64,000 bases of DNA. It comes from Brevibacillus reuszeri. Its GTDB lineage: Bacteria; Bacillota; Bacilli; Brevibacillales; Brevibacillaceae. Location: contig NZ_BEXF01000026.1 of assembly GCF_002897295.1 (NCBI RefSeq), positions 24,588 to 88,587 of the forward strand. Reading direction: 5' to 3'. This document shows positions 7,850 through 16,894 of this stretch, one piece after another. Both the position numbers and the translations under genes were made by a program. The notes beneath the pieces are model-generated. The model was not told the DNA's origin. It saw nothing but the letters and a program-made list of their open reading frames with translations, and ran no database searches. Every line of letters begins with the position of its first letter. Position 1 is the first letter of the stretch.

Positions 7850-8998
7850 ATGAAAACATGTAAAGTAATGACGGTATTCGGCACACGCCCGGAAGCGATC
7901 AAGATGGCTCCACTGGTGCACGAGCTAAACAAGCACAGCGAAGAGATCGAATCTATCGTTTGCGTGACCGCCCAGCATCGCCAAATGCTCGATCAGGTGC
8001 TGGAGATTTTTGAAATCAAGCCGGACATTGACTTGAACATTATGAAGGAAAGACAAACACTCGTTGGTCTGACTAGCCGTGCGCTAGAAAGTCTGGATGC
8101 AGTAATGAAGGAAGTGAAGCCGGACATCGTGTTGGTTCACGGTGATACGTCTACGACCTTTGTTGCCAGTCTGGCTGCTTTTTACAACCAGGTGGCAATC
8201 GGTCACGTGGAAGCTGGCTTGCGTACGTGGGACAAGTACTCGCCGTTCCCGGAAGAAATGAATCGTCAATTGACTGGTGTCATGGCAGACCTGCATTTTT
8301 CACCAACAGAAAGCTCTGCAGACAATCTGCGCCGTGAAGCCAAGCCAGAGGAGCGCATCTACATTACTGGTAATACAGCGATTGATGCGCTGAAAACAAC
8401 TGTGCGTGAAAATTACACGCATCCAGTGCTGGACCGTGTAGGTGACCATAAGCTGGTGCTGATGACTGCTCACCGTCGCGAGAACCTGGGTGAGCCGATG
8501 CGCCAAATTTTCCGAGCGGTTAGAAGACTCGTGGACGAGCATCCGGAAATCGCGGTTGTTTATCCTGTTCATTTGAATCCGGCTGTGCAGGAAGTAGCAC
8601 AAGAGCTGCTTGGTGGTCATGACCGCATCCAGTTGATTGATCCTTTGGATGCGACTGATTTCCACAACTTTGCACGTCGTGCTCATCTAATTCTGACTGA
8701 CTCTGGCGGAGTACAAGAAGAAGCTCCTTCTCTTGGTGTGCCAGTGCTGGTGCTACGTGATACCACAGAGCGTCCGGAAGGTATCGCAGCTGGGACCTTG
8801 AAGCTGGCAGGTACGGATGAAGCAGAGGTGTACGCGATGGCAAAGGAACTGCTGACTAACCAGGAAGCTTACAATGCCATGGCACATGCAGCCAATCCTT
8901 ACGGCGATGGGGAAGCGTCCAGACGAATTGTCGAAGCGATCTTGCATCATTTCGGAATGCGTGCTGAGCGTCCAGAACCTTTTCGGACAGGTCAATAA
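7850..8998 (+). CDS. mnaA: UDP-N-acetylglucosamine 2-epimerase (non-hydrolysing)
   Basis: Interconverts UDP-GlcNAc and UDP-ManNAc, the donor for wall-teichoic-acid linkage units and ManNAc-containing secondary wall polymers. The 382-residue product has GTRPEAIKMAPL (11-22), VHGDTSTTF, VEAGLRT, a TAHRREN block and DSGGVQEEAPSLG, all typical of WecB/MnaA. I place the start at ATG 7850, eight bases after GGAGAGGG, rather than at the in-frame TTG 7832, which precedes the ribosome site. In this genome UDP-ManNAc is likely used by the TagA-type transferase at 49666. Follows upp, as in many Bacillales. Confidence 0.95.
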   Translation: MKTCKVMTVFGTRPEAIKMAPLVHELNKHSEEIESIVCVTAQHRQMLDQVLEIFEIKPDIDLNIMKERQTLVGLTSRALESLDAVMKEVKPDIVLVHGDTSTTFVASLAAFYNQVAIGHVEAGLRTWDKYSPFPEEMNRQLTGVMADLHFSPTESSADNLRREAKPEERIYITGNTAIDALKTTVRENYTHPVLDRVGDHKLVLMTAHRRENLGEPMRQIFRAVRRLVDEHPEIAVVYPVHLNPAVQEVAQELLGGHDRIQLIDPLDATDFHNFARRAHLILTDSGGVQEEAPSLGVPVLVLRDTTERPEGIAAGTLKLAGTDEAEVYAMAKELLTNQEAYNAMAHAANPYGDGEASRRIVEAILHHFGMRAERPEPFRTGQ

Positions 8999-9044
8999 TC
9001 AACCATAATAATATGGCTCTAAATAAGCGTCATCAAGCTGTGAG

Positions 9045-9089
9045 AACCCATCCGGTTTATTCAAGTAACCGGGAGGGTTTTCTTTTTTT
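9045..9089 (+). terminator. Terminator after the epimerase gene
   Basis: Arms AACCC-AT-CCGGTT and AACCGG-GA-GGGTT enclose a 9-base loop and are followed by TTCTTTTTTT. Confidence 0.85.
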
Positions 9090-9235
9090 GCCAGTTGTTA
9101 TATAGTTGGTATGTTTTTCTAATTATGAATATAGCGATTACGCGAAACTATCACCCACTATGATGCGTCTATATTTTAGTTGTACCCATACATAACTTAC
9201 AGACACAAGATTGGAAAATGGAGAGGAGTCACAAT

Positions 9236-12200
9236 ATGAGAGCGCGAAAAATAGTGACGCTGCTCACGGCTACGACAATGGCCTGGGGAGCTTTTGTTCC
9301 GTTTGCGCCGCTTGCGACGAATGTTGCACAGGCTAGAGCGGAAAGCAGCGCATTGCAAATGGTGTGGCAGACCCCGATTGGAGAGGGAACCACTTTACTC
9401 AAATACACGAAATCTTTTGCGGATAAGCCCATTACCGTAATGGTAACCAAGGTGGATCTGAACAATCAGTATGTAGAAGTGAAGCCTGTATACGGGACGG
9501 CAGGCAAGCTGACTGACCGACAAACCGTAACCCAAATGGCGCGGGAAACGGGTGCAGTAGCTGCGATCAATGCTGACTTTTTCAATATGTCCAAACGCGG
9601 TGCGCCGTTCGGTATTGTAGTGAAGGACGAGCAGACGATTTCTTCGATGGGTTTGATCTCGTACTGGTACAGCTTGGGACTGAAGGGCGACAAGACAGCC
9701 TTTATTGACAAGTTCGGCTTTGGCGGAAAGGTGACAACAGGTAGCGGTGCGACTTATCCGCTGCAGGGTGTGAACAAGGAAGAATACAATCCGAGTGACG
9801 GCCGAAAAAGTCACCAAAACCAGCTGAATCTGTATACACCTGCTTTTGGTAAGACAAGCCTTGGAGCTATTACAGGCTACAAGGATGTTGTAGAGGTAGT
9901 TGTGGTTGACCATGTTGTCAAAGAAGTGCGCATGAACCAGCCGGGGGCACCTATCCCTTATAACGGATTCGTTCTGTGGGGGCATGGCGAAGCCGCTGCT
10001 TTTCTCAAGCAAAACCTCCCTGTTGGTGCCAGCGCAGTGGCTGAATACCAGACGACACCTCAAAACATTGGTTTGACACAGGCGGTTGGCGGGAACGTGC
10101 TGCTGGTGGACCAGGGAAAAGCATTGACCTCTTTCCAGGCAGATAAATCGATTACTTCATTAACAGCGCGTACAGCTGTCGGGGTTTCCGGGGACGGCAA
10201 AACGCTCTACATGGTTACGATTGATGGAAGCAATGGGGTTTACCTCGACGAGCTGGCAAAAATTATGGCGGAGCTGGGCTCGTATCGCGCAGTCAACTTT
10301 GATGGCGGTGGCTCCACGACGATGGCAACCAGATCACTGGGAGATACATATGCCACTTTGTCCAACAAACCAAGTGGCGGGTCAGAACGACGCGTTCCTA
10401 CGGGGCTTGCCGTTTACAACACAGCACCGCCAGGAGAATTAAGAGGATTCCAAATTGATGTTCCATCCGATGTGCTGATCGGTCAAAGCATTCCGCTGAC
10501 AGCTTCCAAAGGGTATGACACGCATTACCAGCCGTACGCGATTAATGCCTCCAACGTCACTTGGGATGCCAGTCAGTCTGAGGCGGGGACTGTAAACGGA
10601 CAGCATTTTACACCTGCCCGCTCGGGTCAAATTACACTGACAGCAAGACTCGGAAATGTGTCGCAAAATAAAGAGATTCATGTGATTTCTGGAAATGATG
10701 TCCAGCAGATCGTCGTATCGCCAAATCCTCTGACGATCGCACCGGGACAAGCCTTGAATCTTGATGTGAAAATCAAGACAAAGAAAGGCTCAGTCGTACA
10801 AGCAACGCCTTTGAGCGTACAGACTAGCATCAATTCTGACATCGCTACGATAAACGACAAGCTCCAGCTGGTAGCAGGAAACGTACCTGGCAATGCAACC
10901 TTGACGATCACTTATGATGGTGTGTCTACCAACGTACCAATCGCGGTTGGACAGTTTGAAGAGCCATGGCTCACTTTTGACAACCTGACGGGCATGTACC
11001 ATGCAGGAAATCCTACGAGCATCAGCTCCAGTGGTTCCTTTACGACCGTTACCGATCAAGTATTCAGAACGAAGAAAGCAGCCAAGCTGGTGTACAACTT
11101 CTCAGGAGCACCAAGCAGCGGCATGCGTTTTGCGTATGGCATCCTAGGCCCGGGTCCAGTTGCGATTCCAGGTAAGCCTTTAGGATTAGGCTTATGGGTG
11201 AATGGCGACAACAGTGGACATTGGCTAAGAGCTGAAGCAATCGATGCAAACGGCAAGAGCGTGTACGTCGATCTGGCAAAAGAAATCGACTGGACAGGCT
11301 GGAAGCAGGTCAAAGGATACTTCCCAAGCGGCGTCGCATATCCATTGCAATTGAAGAGTGTGTACGTCGTTGACCAGCCGAATGATGGAATCACGCAAGA
11401 TAAAGGAACGCTGTATTTCGATGAATTCTCGCTGCTCTTGCCAAACCAGACAGGTCAGCCAAGCGATACAGCAGTTGTCCCTGAGCTTCCTGGAAGCATC
11501 TCATTGGGTAAAGAGCTGGATCTGAACTACTCCATGGTCAATGCAGCAGCATTCCTGGAGAGCGCAACAGTGGAGATTGATTCGATTGTGACGCAGTCAC
11601 TCCCTGGCTATGTACCAGCTGATTACTCCTTTACGATCAAGCCAGGCGATCTGAAGGCTGGTCAAGAGGACCAAATTTCAACATCGCCACTGCACTTGAC
11701 ACTTGCACCGAAGCAATGGATTGCAGGCAAAGGAATTGGGCTGCTGTTCGTAAATGAAGCCAATCAAACACTTGATCCGCTTCTGGGCACTGTCAACGCA
11801 CAGGGTCAGTGGTCATATGAAGTGAACAGCTATGGCAAATACGTACCGTACTATTTGGACAACGCGGGTACAGGAGCTTCTCCATTTGTCGATATCGAGA
11901 ACCACCCTGCTAAAGCAGAAATCAGCTACATGGCGGAAAAAGGGTACGTAAAAGGACTGACCGAAACGACCTTTGGCCCCAACGCTTCTTTGACCAGAGC
12001 ACAGTTTGTGACCTTGCTGGCTCGGACGTTTGAATGGGATCTCCCCGCTACTCCTAAACTAAACTTCAAGGACAAGGTGCCTGCTTATGCGCAAGGAGCT
12101 GTACAGGTTGCCGTCTCCAAGGGTCTGGTAAAAGGGTATGCAGATAAAACCTTCCGTCCGGATCAAACCGTGACTCGTGCGGAAGCAGCCGTTATTCTGG

Positions 12201-12400
12201 ACCGTCTTTTGAATAAAAAAGGAGCGGCCAAGACCGTTTCAGATAAGGGGACGTGGCCATCCTGGGCATCTGCGTCCATTACCAACATGGTCGGTCTTGG
12301 GTTGATTGATCCGGTAAATGGGAAATATCAGCCGAACAGTGCAACAAGTCGTGCTGTATGCGTTGTGGCGCTGTACCGGATTTTGCATCAAACGAAATAA
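9236..12400 (+). CDS. Secreted phosphodiester glycosidase with three C-terminal SLH domains
   Basis: A 1054-residue exported protein. Residues 1-35 form a signal peptide ending near AQARA. Residues about 40-400 are a NAGPA/phosphodiester glycosidase domain, with the markers INADFFN, ARTAVGVSGDGKTLYMVTID and VNFDGGGSTTM. A Big-type Ig-like region follows (about 405-570), then a carbohydrate-binding-like beta domain (about 580-740) and a linker. Three SLH domains lie at about 890-1052; the TRAQ and TRAE motifs of the first two are clear, while the third has the degenerate TSRAVCV. The enzyme family removes sugars linked through phosphodiesters, such as those on wall polymers. I use ATG 9236, nine bases after GGAGAGG, not the upstream ATG 9218 that precedes the ribosome site. 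Confidence 0.88.
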   Translation: MRARKIVTLLTATTMAWGAFVPFAPLATNVAQARAESSALQMVWQTPIGEGTTLLKYTKSFADKPITVMVTKVDLNNQYVEVKPVYGTAGKLTDRQTVTQMARETGAVAAINADFFNMSKRGAPFGIVVKDEQTISSMGLISYWYSLGLKGDKTAFIDKFGFGGKVTTGSGATYPLQGVNKEEYNPSDGRKSHQNQLNLYTPAFGKTSLGAITGYKDVVEVVVVDHVVKEVRMNQPGAPIPYNGFVLWGHGEAAAFLKQNLPVGASAVAEYQTTPQNIGLTQAVGGNVLLVDQGKALTSFQADKSITSLTARTAVGVSGDGKTLYMVTIDGSNGVYLDELAKIMAELGSYRAVNFDGGGSTTMATRSLGDTYATLSNKPSGGSERRVPTGLAVYNTAPPGELRGFQIDVPSDVLIGQSIPLTASKGYDTHYQPYAINASNVTWDASQSEAGTVNGQHFTPARSGQITLTARLGNVSQNKEIHVISGNDVQQIVVSPNPLTIAPGQALNLDVKIKTKKGSVVQATPLSVQTSINSDIATINDKLQLVAGNVPGNATLTITYDGVSTNVPIAVGQFEEPWLTFDNLTGMYHAGNPTSISSSGSFTTVTDQVFRTKKAAKLVYNFSGAPSSGMRFAYGILGPGPVAIPGKPLGLGLWVNGDNSGHWLRAEAIDANGKSVYVDLAKEIDWTGWKQVKGYFPSGVAYPLQLKSVYVVDQPNDGITQDKGTLYFDEFSLLLPNQTGQPSDTAVVPELPGSISLGKELDLNYSMVNAAAFLESATVEIDSIVTQSLPGYVPADYSFTIKPGDLKAGQEDQISTSPLHLTLAPKQWIAGKGIGLLFVNEANQTLDPLLGTVNAQGQWSYEVNSYGKYVPYYLDNAGTGASPFVDIENHPAKAEISYMAEKGYVKGLTETTFGPNASLTRAQFVTLLARTFEWDLPATPKLNFKDKVPAYAQGAVQVAVSKGLVKGYADKTFRPDQTVTRAEAAVILDRLLNKKGAAKTVSDKGTWPSWASASITNMVGLGLIDPVNGKYQPNSATSRAVCVVALYRILHQTK

Positions 12401-12411
12401 AGAGCGATATG

Positions 12412-12452
12412 AAAAAGACCAAGCTACCTGTAAAAAGGAGCTTGGTCTTTTT
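12412..12452 (+). terminator. Terminator after the SLH glycosidase
   Basis: A perfect 14-bp stem (AAAAAGACCAAGCT and its complement) around a 13-base loop, ending in a T run. Confidence 0.9.
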
Positions 12453-12472
12453 GCGTTCTGGAAGAAAAACTC

Positions 12473-12502
12473 TTTACGAAAATGAGTTAACCATTTTAAA
12501 AT
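12473..12502 (+). promoter_or_regulatory. Promoter of the biotin operon
   Basis: TTTACG (12473-12478), an 18-bp spacer and TAAAAT (12497-12502). The -10 region lies between two GTTAAC operator half-sites, so bound BirA would block it. Confidence 0.55.
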
Positions 12503-12529
12503 GTTAGTTAACAAATATTTGTTAACTAA
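12483..12529. promoter_or_regulatory. BirA-type operator with three GTTAAC half-sites
   Basis: GTTAAC occurs at 12485-12490, 12507-12512 and 12521-12526. The first two are separated by 16 bp, matching the Firmicute BirA pattern (GTTAAC, 14-16 bases, GTTAAC). The second and third form the centre of a perfect 26-bp palindrome (12504-12529). Biotinyl-AMP-loaded BirA would repress bioADBFHC when biotin is plentiful. The extra half-site is unusual. Confidence 0.75.
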
Positions 12530-12542
12530 AGAGGTGATTTGG

Positions 12543-13907
12543 TTGTCATATTCGTATAGTGAGCTTGCTGCCAAAAACAAGCAGTACCTCTGGCATCCTT
12601 TTACGCAAATGAAGGATTACGTAGCAGAGGAGCCGCTGATTATTACCAGAGGAGAGGGCATCAAGCTCATTGATGTGAACGGACGTGCGTATTATGACGG
12701 GTTTTCTTCCGTGTGGCTCAATGTCCATGGTCACAATGTTCCAGAGCTCAACGAAGCCATTATCGAACAACTAGGTCAGGTAGCGCATTCTACACTGCTG
12801 GGCATGGCTAATGTACCGTCGATTCTTTTGGCAGAACAGCTGGTGCGCATTGCTCCGCCAGGCTTAACCAAAGTATTTTATTCGGACAATGGAGCGACTG
12901 CGGTAGAAATCGCTTTGAAAATGGCGTTTCAGTATTGGCAAAATCGCGGAATAGCAGGTAAGCATTCTTTCATTACGATGAACAATGCCTACCATGGCGA
13001 TACGATCGGGGCAACCAGCGTAGGAGCGATTCCGCTTTATCATCAGGTGTACAAGCCGCTGCTTTTTTCGCCTCATGTTATTCCGTATCCATATCCGTAC
13101 AGAGATGGTGGGAAGAGTGCAGCAGTGGAAAACACGCTGGAGCGTTTGGAGAGGCTCTTATCCGAGAGAGGACATGAGATAGCGGCGATGATTGTCGAGC
13201 CAGTCGTGCAGGGAGCAGGTGGCATGATTATCATGCCAGATGGCTGCTTGAAGAAAATTGCTGAGCTCCTGCAAGCCTATGATGTGCTGCTAATCGCGGA
13301 CGAAGTAGCAACAGGCTTTGGGCGGACAGGAAAAATGTTTGCCTGCGAGCACGATGAGGTAGTGCCCGACATTATGGCGGTTGCCAAAGGGATTACTGGA
13401 GGCTATTTGCCTGTTGCCGCCACATTGGTCAAAGAGAAAATTTACGACGCGTTTTACGCTGACTATGAAGAGCAAAAAACGTTTTTTCACGGACATTCGT
13501 TTACGGGCAATCCCTTGGGGTGTGCTGTAGCGCTGGCAAATTTGCGCCTGATGGAGGAGCGGGGACTGATTGCGGAGGTAGCAGCGAAAGCAGACGTTCT
13601 GCAGGGCATGCTCGCGCCGCTTGGAGACCAGCCTCATGTCGGTGAGATTCGCAGTAAAGGCTTAATGGCCGGGATTGAGCTTGTTCGCGATAAACAGACC
13701 AAGGAGCCTTATTTATGGAAGGAGCGAATCGGGGTGCGAGTTTGCCAGCTGGCTAGAGAAAAGGGGCTTTTGACACGTCCATTGGGGAATGTGATTGTCT
13801 TGATTCCGCCGCTAGCGTCTACCAACGAGGAACTCAGTGAAATGGTCCAAATCCTCTCTGAATCCATTTGGGAGGTAACCACCCAGAAAGCGGTGGAACA
13901 GCTATGA
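12543..13907 (+). CDS. bioA: Adenosylmethionine-8-amino-7-oxononanoate aminotransferase
   Basis: Makes 7,8-diaminopelargonate from KAPA with S-adenosylmethionine as amino donor. The 454-residue class-III aminotransferase has WHPFTQMKDY near the N-terminus, a SDNGATAVEIALKMAFQYW block, VEPVVQGAGGM, the ADEVATGFGRTG cofactor segment and the PLP lysine in AVAKGITGG (about residue 282). I place the start at TTG 12543, seven bases after AGAGGTG. The frame is open from an ATG at 12501, but that lies inside the operator palindrome and would add an atypical leader. First gene of a tightly packed operon; its stop overlaps the bioD start. Confidence 0.94.
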   Translation: MSYSYSELAAKNKQYLWHPFTQMKDYVAEEPLIITRGEGIKLIDVNGRAYYDGFSSVWLNVHGHNVPELNEAIIEQLGQVAHSTLLGMANVPSILLAEQLVRIAPPGLTKVFYSDNGATAVEIALKMAFQYWQNRGIAGKHSFITMNNAYHGDTIGATSVGAIPLYHQVYKPLLFSPHVIPYPYPYRDGGKSAAVENTLERLERLLSERGHEIAAMIVEPVVQGAGGMIIMPDGCLKKIAELLQAYDVLLIADEVATGFGRTGKMFACEHDEVVPDIMAVAKGITGGYLPVAATLVKEKIYDAFYADYEEQKTFFHGHSFTGNPLGCAVALANLRLMEERGLIAEVAAKADVLQGMLAPLGDQPHVGEIRSKGLMAGIELVRDKQTKEPYLWKERIGVRVCQLAREKGLLTRPLGNVIVLIPPLASTNEELSEMVQILSESIWEVTTQKAVEQL

Positions 13908-14650
13908 ACAAGCATGAATTCTCCGGGCTGTTTCTATCGGGGACAGATACGGGTGTAGGCAAAACAATGGTCACTGCTGGAATCGCCGCTGCTTTGCGAG
14001 ACGACGGAGAGGACATCGGCGTATGGAAGCCTGTTCAGTCAGGGGCATTGGCAAATGACCCGGATAGTGATGCTTATCGCTTGAAGCAGCTGAGTGGCGT
14101 AGAGGACTCTTGCACCGAAATTGCACCGCTCGTTTTTCCTGCACCTTTGACACCGCTGCTTGCAGCAGAAGCAGCCGGCAAAAGCTTGACCATGGATGAG
14201 GTAGTAGACGCGGGGCGATTGTTACAGAAGCGTCATTCGGCATTGCTGGTCGAAGGGGCTGGGGGTCTGGCTGTTCCGTTAACCCGTACGGAGATGATGG
14301 CGCATCTGGCGGCTCGCTTGAGACTGCCTCTGCTGTTGGTGGCGCGGGCTGGGCTGGGGACGATCAACCATACCCTTTTATCTATCTGGTACGCTCGTGA
14401 GCTTGGTATAGAGGTAGCAGGAGTCATTTTGAATGAAACTAGCCCGGAGGTAAGCGCGGATGAGAGCGTGAAGACGAACGCCCGTATGATTGAGCGCTAT
14501 GGTCAGGTGCCGGTTTGGGGAACATTTCCGTGGATCGAAAAAAACCTCCACCAGCAGAAGCTTGTTTCCCTTGTTCGGGAGCGGATTGATCTTGAGGAGA
14601 TTCGTAGTTGTATCAGAAGCCAAAAGAAAACGGGAGAGATGAGCAGATGA
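13904..14650 (+). CDS. bioD: Dethiobiotin synthetase
   Basis: Closes the ureido ring of dethiobiotin from diaminopelargonate, CO2 and ATP. The 248-residue product has the P-loop GTDTGVGKT (13-21), the WKPVQSG substrate segment and VEGAGGLAVPL (Mg/ATP region). ATG 13904 overlaps the bioA stop as ATGA, indicating translational coupling; its own Shine-Dalgarno is weak (GGTGGA). The stop overlaps the next start in the same way. Confidence 0.95.
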   Translation: MNKHEFSGLFLSGTDTGVGKTMVTAGIAAALRDDGEDIGVWKPVQSGALANDPDSDAYRLKQLSGVEDSCTEIAPLVFPAPLTPLLAAEAAGKSLTMDEVVDAGRLLQKRHSALLVEGAGGLAVPLTRTEMMAHLAARLRLPLLLVARAGLGTINHTLLSIWYARELGIEVAGVILNETSPEVSADESVKTNARMIERYGQVPVWGTFPWIEKNLHQQKLVSLVRERIDLEEIRSCIRSQKKTGEMSR

Positions 14651-15642
14651 CACAAACGATCGGCATAGAGTGGACGGATTACGCAAGCAAGGCTATACAA
14701 AAGGCAGAATTGACGCAGGAAGAGGCATTGCAAGTGTTGCAGGCAGAAGATGATGAGCTGCTTTCTTTGATGAACGCTGCATTCCTCGTCAGAAAGCACT
14801 TTTTTGGGAAAAAAGTAAAGCTAAACATGATTCTCAATGCAAAAAGCGGGCTCTGCCCAGAAGATTGCGGATACTGCTCTCAATCGATTGTTTCGACAGC
14901 GCCTGTTGCCAAATACACGATGCTCGATAAAGAAACGCTACTGGCAGGTGCACGAGAAGCAATGAATCGAAGGGCAGGTACATATTGCATTGTAGCCTCA
15001 GGGCGTGGACCTACCGAAAAGGAACTGAGCCAAGTAGAGGAAGCTGTAAAGGAAATTCGCGCCACGATGCCACTCAAAATTTGCGCCTGTTTAGGTATTC
15101 TCAGCGATGATCAGGCGACTCGCTTAAAAGAGGCGGGAGTCCATCGCTACAACCACAATTTGAATACAAGCCGCAAGCATTACGAGGACATCACTACGAC
15201 CCATACGTATGATCAGCGGGTAGATACCGTAGATACTGCCAAGCGGGCCGGCTTGTCTCCTTGCTCAGGGGTCATTATCGGCATGGGCGAAAGCGATGAG
15301 GAGATTGTGGAAATGGCATTTGCCTTGCGTGCGCTCGATGCCGATTCGATTCCGGTCAACTTTTTAAATGCGATTCCCGGAACCCCATTAGAGAATATGG
15401 GCCGTACACCAGCACAAAAAGCTTTGCGTGTTCTCGCCCTGTTCCGATTCGTTTGCCCGGATAAAGAAATTCGTGTCGCTGGAGGACGGGAGATCAATCT
15501 GAGAAGCTTGCAGCCATTGTCCCTGTATGCCGCTAATTCGCTATTCGTAGGGGATTATTTGACGACCCCGGGACAAGAAATCACAACCGACCATCAAATG
15601 ATTGAAGACCTCGGCTTTGAAATCGAGCTGTGTGCGCTGTAG
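14647..15642 (+). CDS. bioB: Biotin synthase
   Basis: Radical-SAM enzyme that inserts sulfur into dethiobiotin. The 331-residue protein has the 4Fe-4S motif CPEDCGYC (Cys70, 74, 77), the KICACLGIL and HRYNHNLNTS blocks that supply ligands of the auxiliary 2Fe-2S cluster, and RVAGGREINL near the C-terminus. ATG 14647 overlaps the bioD stop (ATGA). Length and motifs are standard. Confidence 0.97.
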   Translation: MTQTIGIEWTDYASKAIQKAELTQEEALQVLQAEDDELLSLMNAAFLVRKHFFGKKVKLNMILNAKSGLCPEDCGYCSQSIVSTAPVAKYTMLDKETLLAGAREAMNRRAGTYCIVASGRGPTEKELSQVEEAVKEIRATMPLKICACLGILSDDQATRLKEAGVHRYNHNLNTSRKHYEDITTTHTYDQRVDTVDTAKRAGLSPCSGVIIGMGESDEEIVEMAFALRALDADSIPVNFLNAIPGTPLENMGRTPAQKALRVLALFRFVCPDKEIRVAGGREINLRSLQPLSLYAANSLFVGDYLTTPGQEITTDHQMIEDLGFEIELCAL

Positions 15643-15657
15643 GCGGGAGAGAGCGTA

Positions 15658-16893
15658 ATGGACAAGCGATATCCATGGCTGGAAGAAGAATGGCGGCAGA
15701 TGGAGCAAGAAGCAACGACCAGGAGCTTACAGGCTGTAGAGCCTAGTGGTGAAGACCAAGGAACCTGGATTTGTGTGGAGGGGCGTAGGCTACTGAATCT
15801 ATCCTCCAACAACTATCTTGGGCTGGCACATGATCGGCGTATCGTGGACGCCGGAGCAAGAGCAGCGCATAAATGGGGGGCAGGCGGCACTGCCTCCCGA
15901 CTGGTCAATGGGAACTACGCCCTGTATAAGGAGCTGGAGAAAGAGCTGGCTGTCTGGAAGCAACGGGAGGGCGCACTGGTGTTTGCGAATGGCTACCAGG
16001 CTAATACAGGAGTGATCTCGTCGTTAGTCGGTCGAGGTGACATCGTATTTAGCGATCGCTGGAATCACGCCAGTATCGTGGACGGAATTATTCTCAGCCG
16101 TGCAAAGCATGTTCGCTACCGACACAATGATCTGGAGCATTTGGAGGAGCTGCTATCCCGTCACGAGCATGCCGGGCGAAAATGGATCATTACGGACAGC
16201 ATCTTTTCCATGGATGGCGATACAGCACACATCACAGAGCTGGTGGTGCTAAAAAAACGCTTTGGGGCCATGCTGATCGTGGATGAGGCACATGGAGGCG
16301 GAGTGCGTGGAGATGAGGGACAGGGGCTTTGTCATGAAATGGGTGTTGCTGAAAAGGTAGATGTGCTGATCGGAACCTTCAGCAAGGCATTTGGTGTCTA
16401 TGGCGCATATGCTTGCGCCGATCAGGTGGTCATTCGCTATTTGACCTCCAAAGCGCGTTCTCTCATCTATTCAACCGCGCTGCCTCCTGCTGTTATCGGT
16501 TCTGTCTTAGAGGCGTTGTCGCTTGTCCAGACGGAGACGTGGAGACGGGACACAGTCAAGAAGAATGCCGTTTTGTTTCGGCAAATGCTGCGTTCACGCG
16601 GTTTTTTGGTTGGAGACGGAGATACTCCGATCATTCCACTGATGCTGGGAGCCAACGAGCTGACTTTGCAATACAGCAAGCTGCTTTGCGAACAAGGTAT
16701 TTCAGCAGTTGCAATCCGCCCGCCCACAGTCCCAGCTGGCAGTGCGCGCATACGTTTTACAGTGATGGCAACGCACACTCATGCCGAGCTGGAATGGGCA
16801 GCGGACCAGCTTGCAGCCATACATGGCGAACTGATGCAATCAGAATTAGCTAGCTTTGCCCCAAGCTGTATTGTGCAAACAAAGGAGGGGTGA
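15658..16893 (+). CDS. bioF: 8-amino-7-oxononanoate synthase
   Basis: PLP enzyme that condenses pimeloyl-ACP (or -CoA) with alanine to KAPA. The 411-residue protein shows NLSSNNYLGLA (47-57), the GTASRLVNGN block (about 77-86), FANGYQAN, SDRWNHASI, VDEAHGGG and the PLP lysine in GTFSKAFG (residue 243). Start ATG with GCGGGAGAGA upstream, 15 bases after bioB. With BioC and BioH in the same operon, the natural substrate here is probably pimeloyl-ACP. Confidence 0.95.
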   Translation: MDKRYPWLEEEWRQMEQEATTRSLQAVEPSGEDQGTWICVEGRRLLNLSSNNYLGLAHDRRIVDAGARAAHKWGAGGTASRLVNGNYALYKELEKELAVWKQREGALVFANGYQANTGVISSLVGRGDIVFSDRWNHASIVDGIILSRAKHVRYRHNDLEHLEELLSRHEHAGRKWIITDSIFSMDGDTAHITELVVLKKRFGAMLIVDEAHGGGVRGDEGQGLCHEMGVAEKVDVLIGTFSKAFGVYGAYACADQVVIRYLTSKARSLIYSTALPPAVIGSVLEALSLVQTETWRRDTVKKNAVLFRQMLRSRGFLVGDGDTPIIPLMLGANELTLQYSKLLCEQGISAVAIRPPTVPAGSARIRFTVMATHTHAELEWAADQLAAIHGELMQSELASFAPSCIVQTKEG

Positions 16894-16894
16894 T

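Noticed and set aside
9088..9115. TTGCCA-16-TATGTT as promoter of the SLH glycosidase
   Set aside because: Both boxes are weak and the -35 lies in the T run of the preceding terminator; insufficient support.
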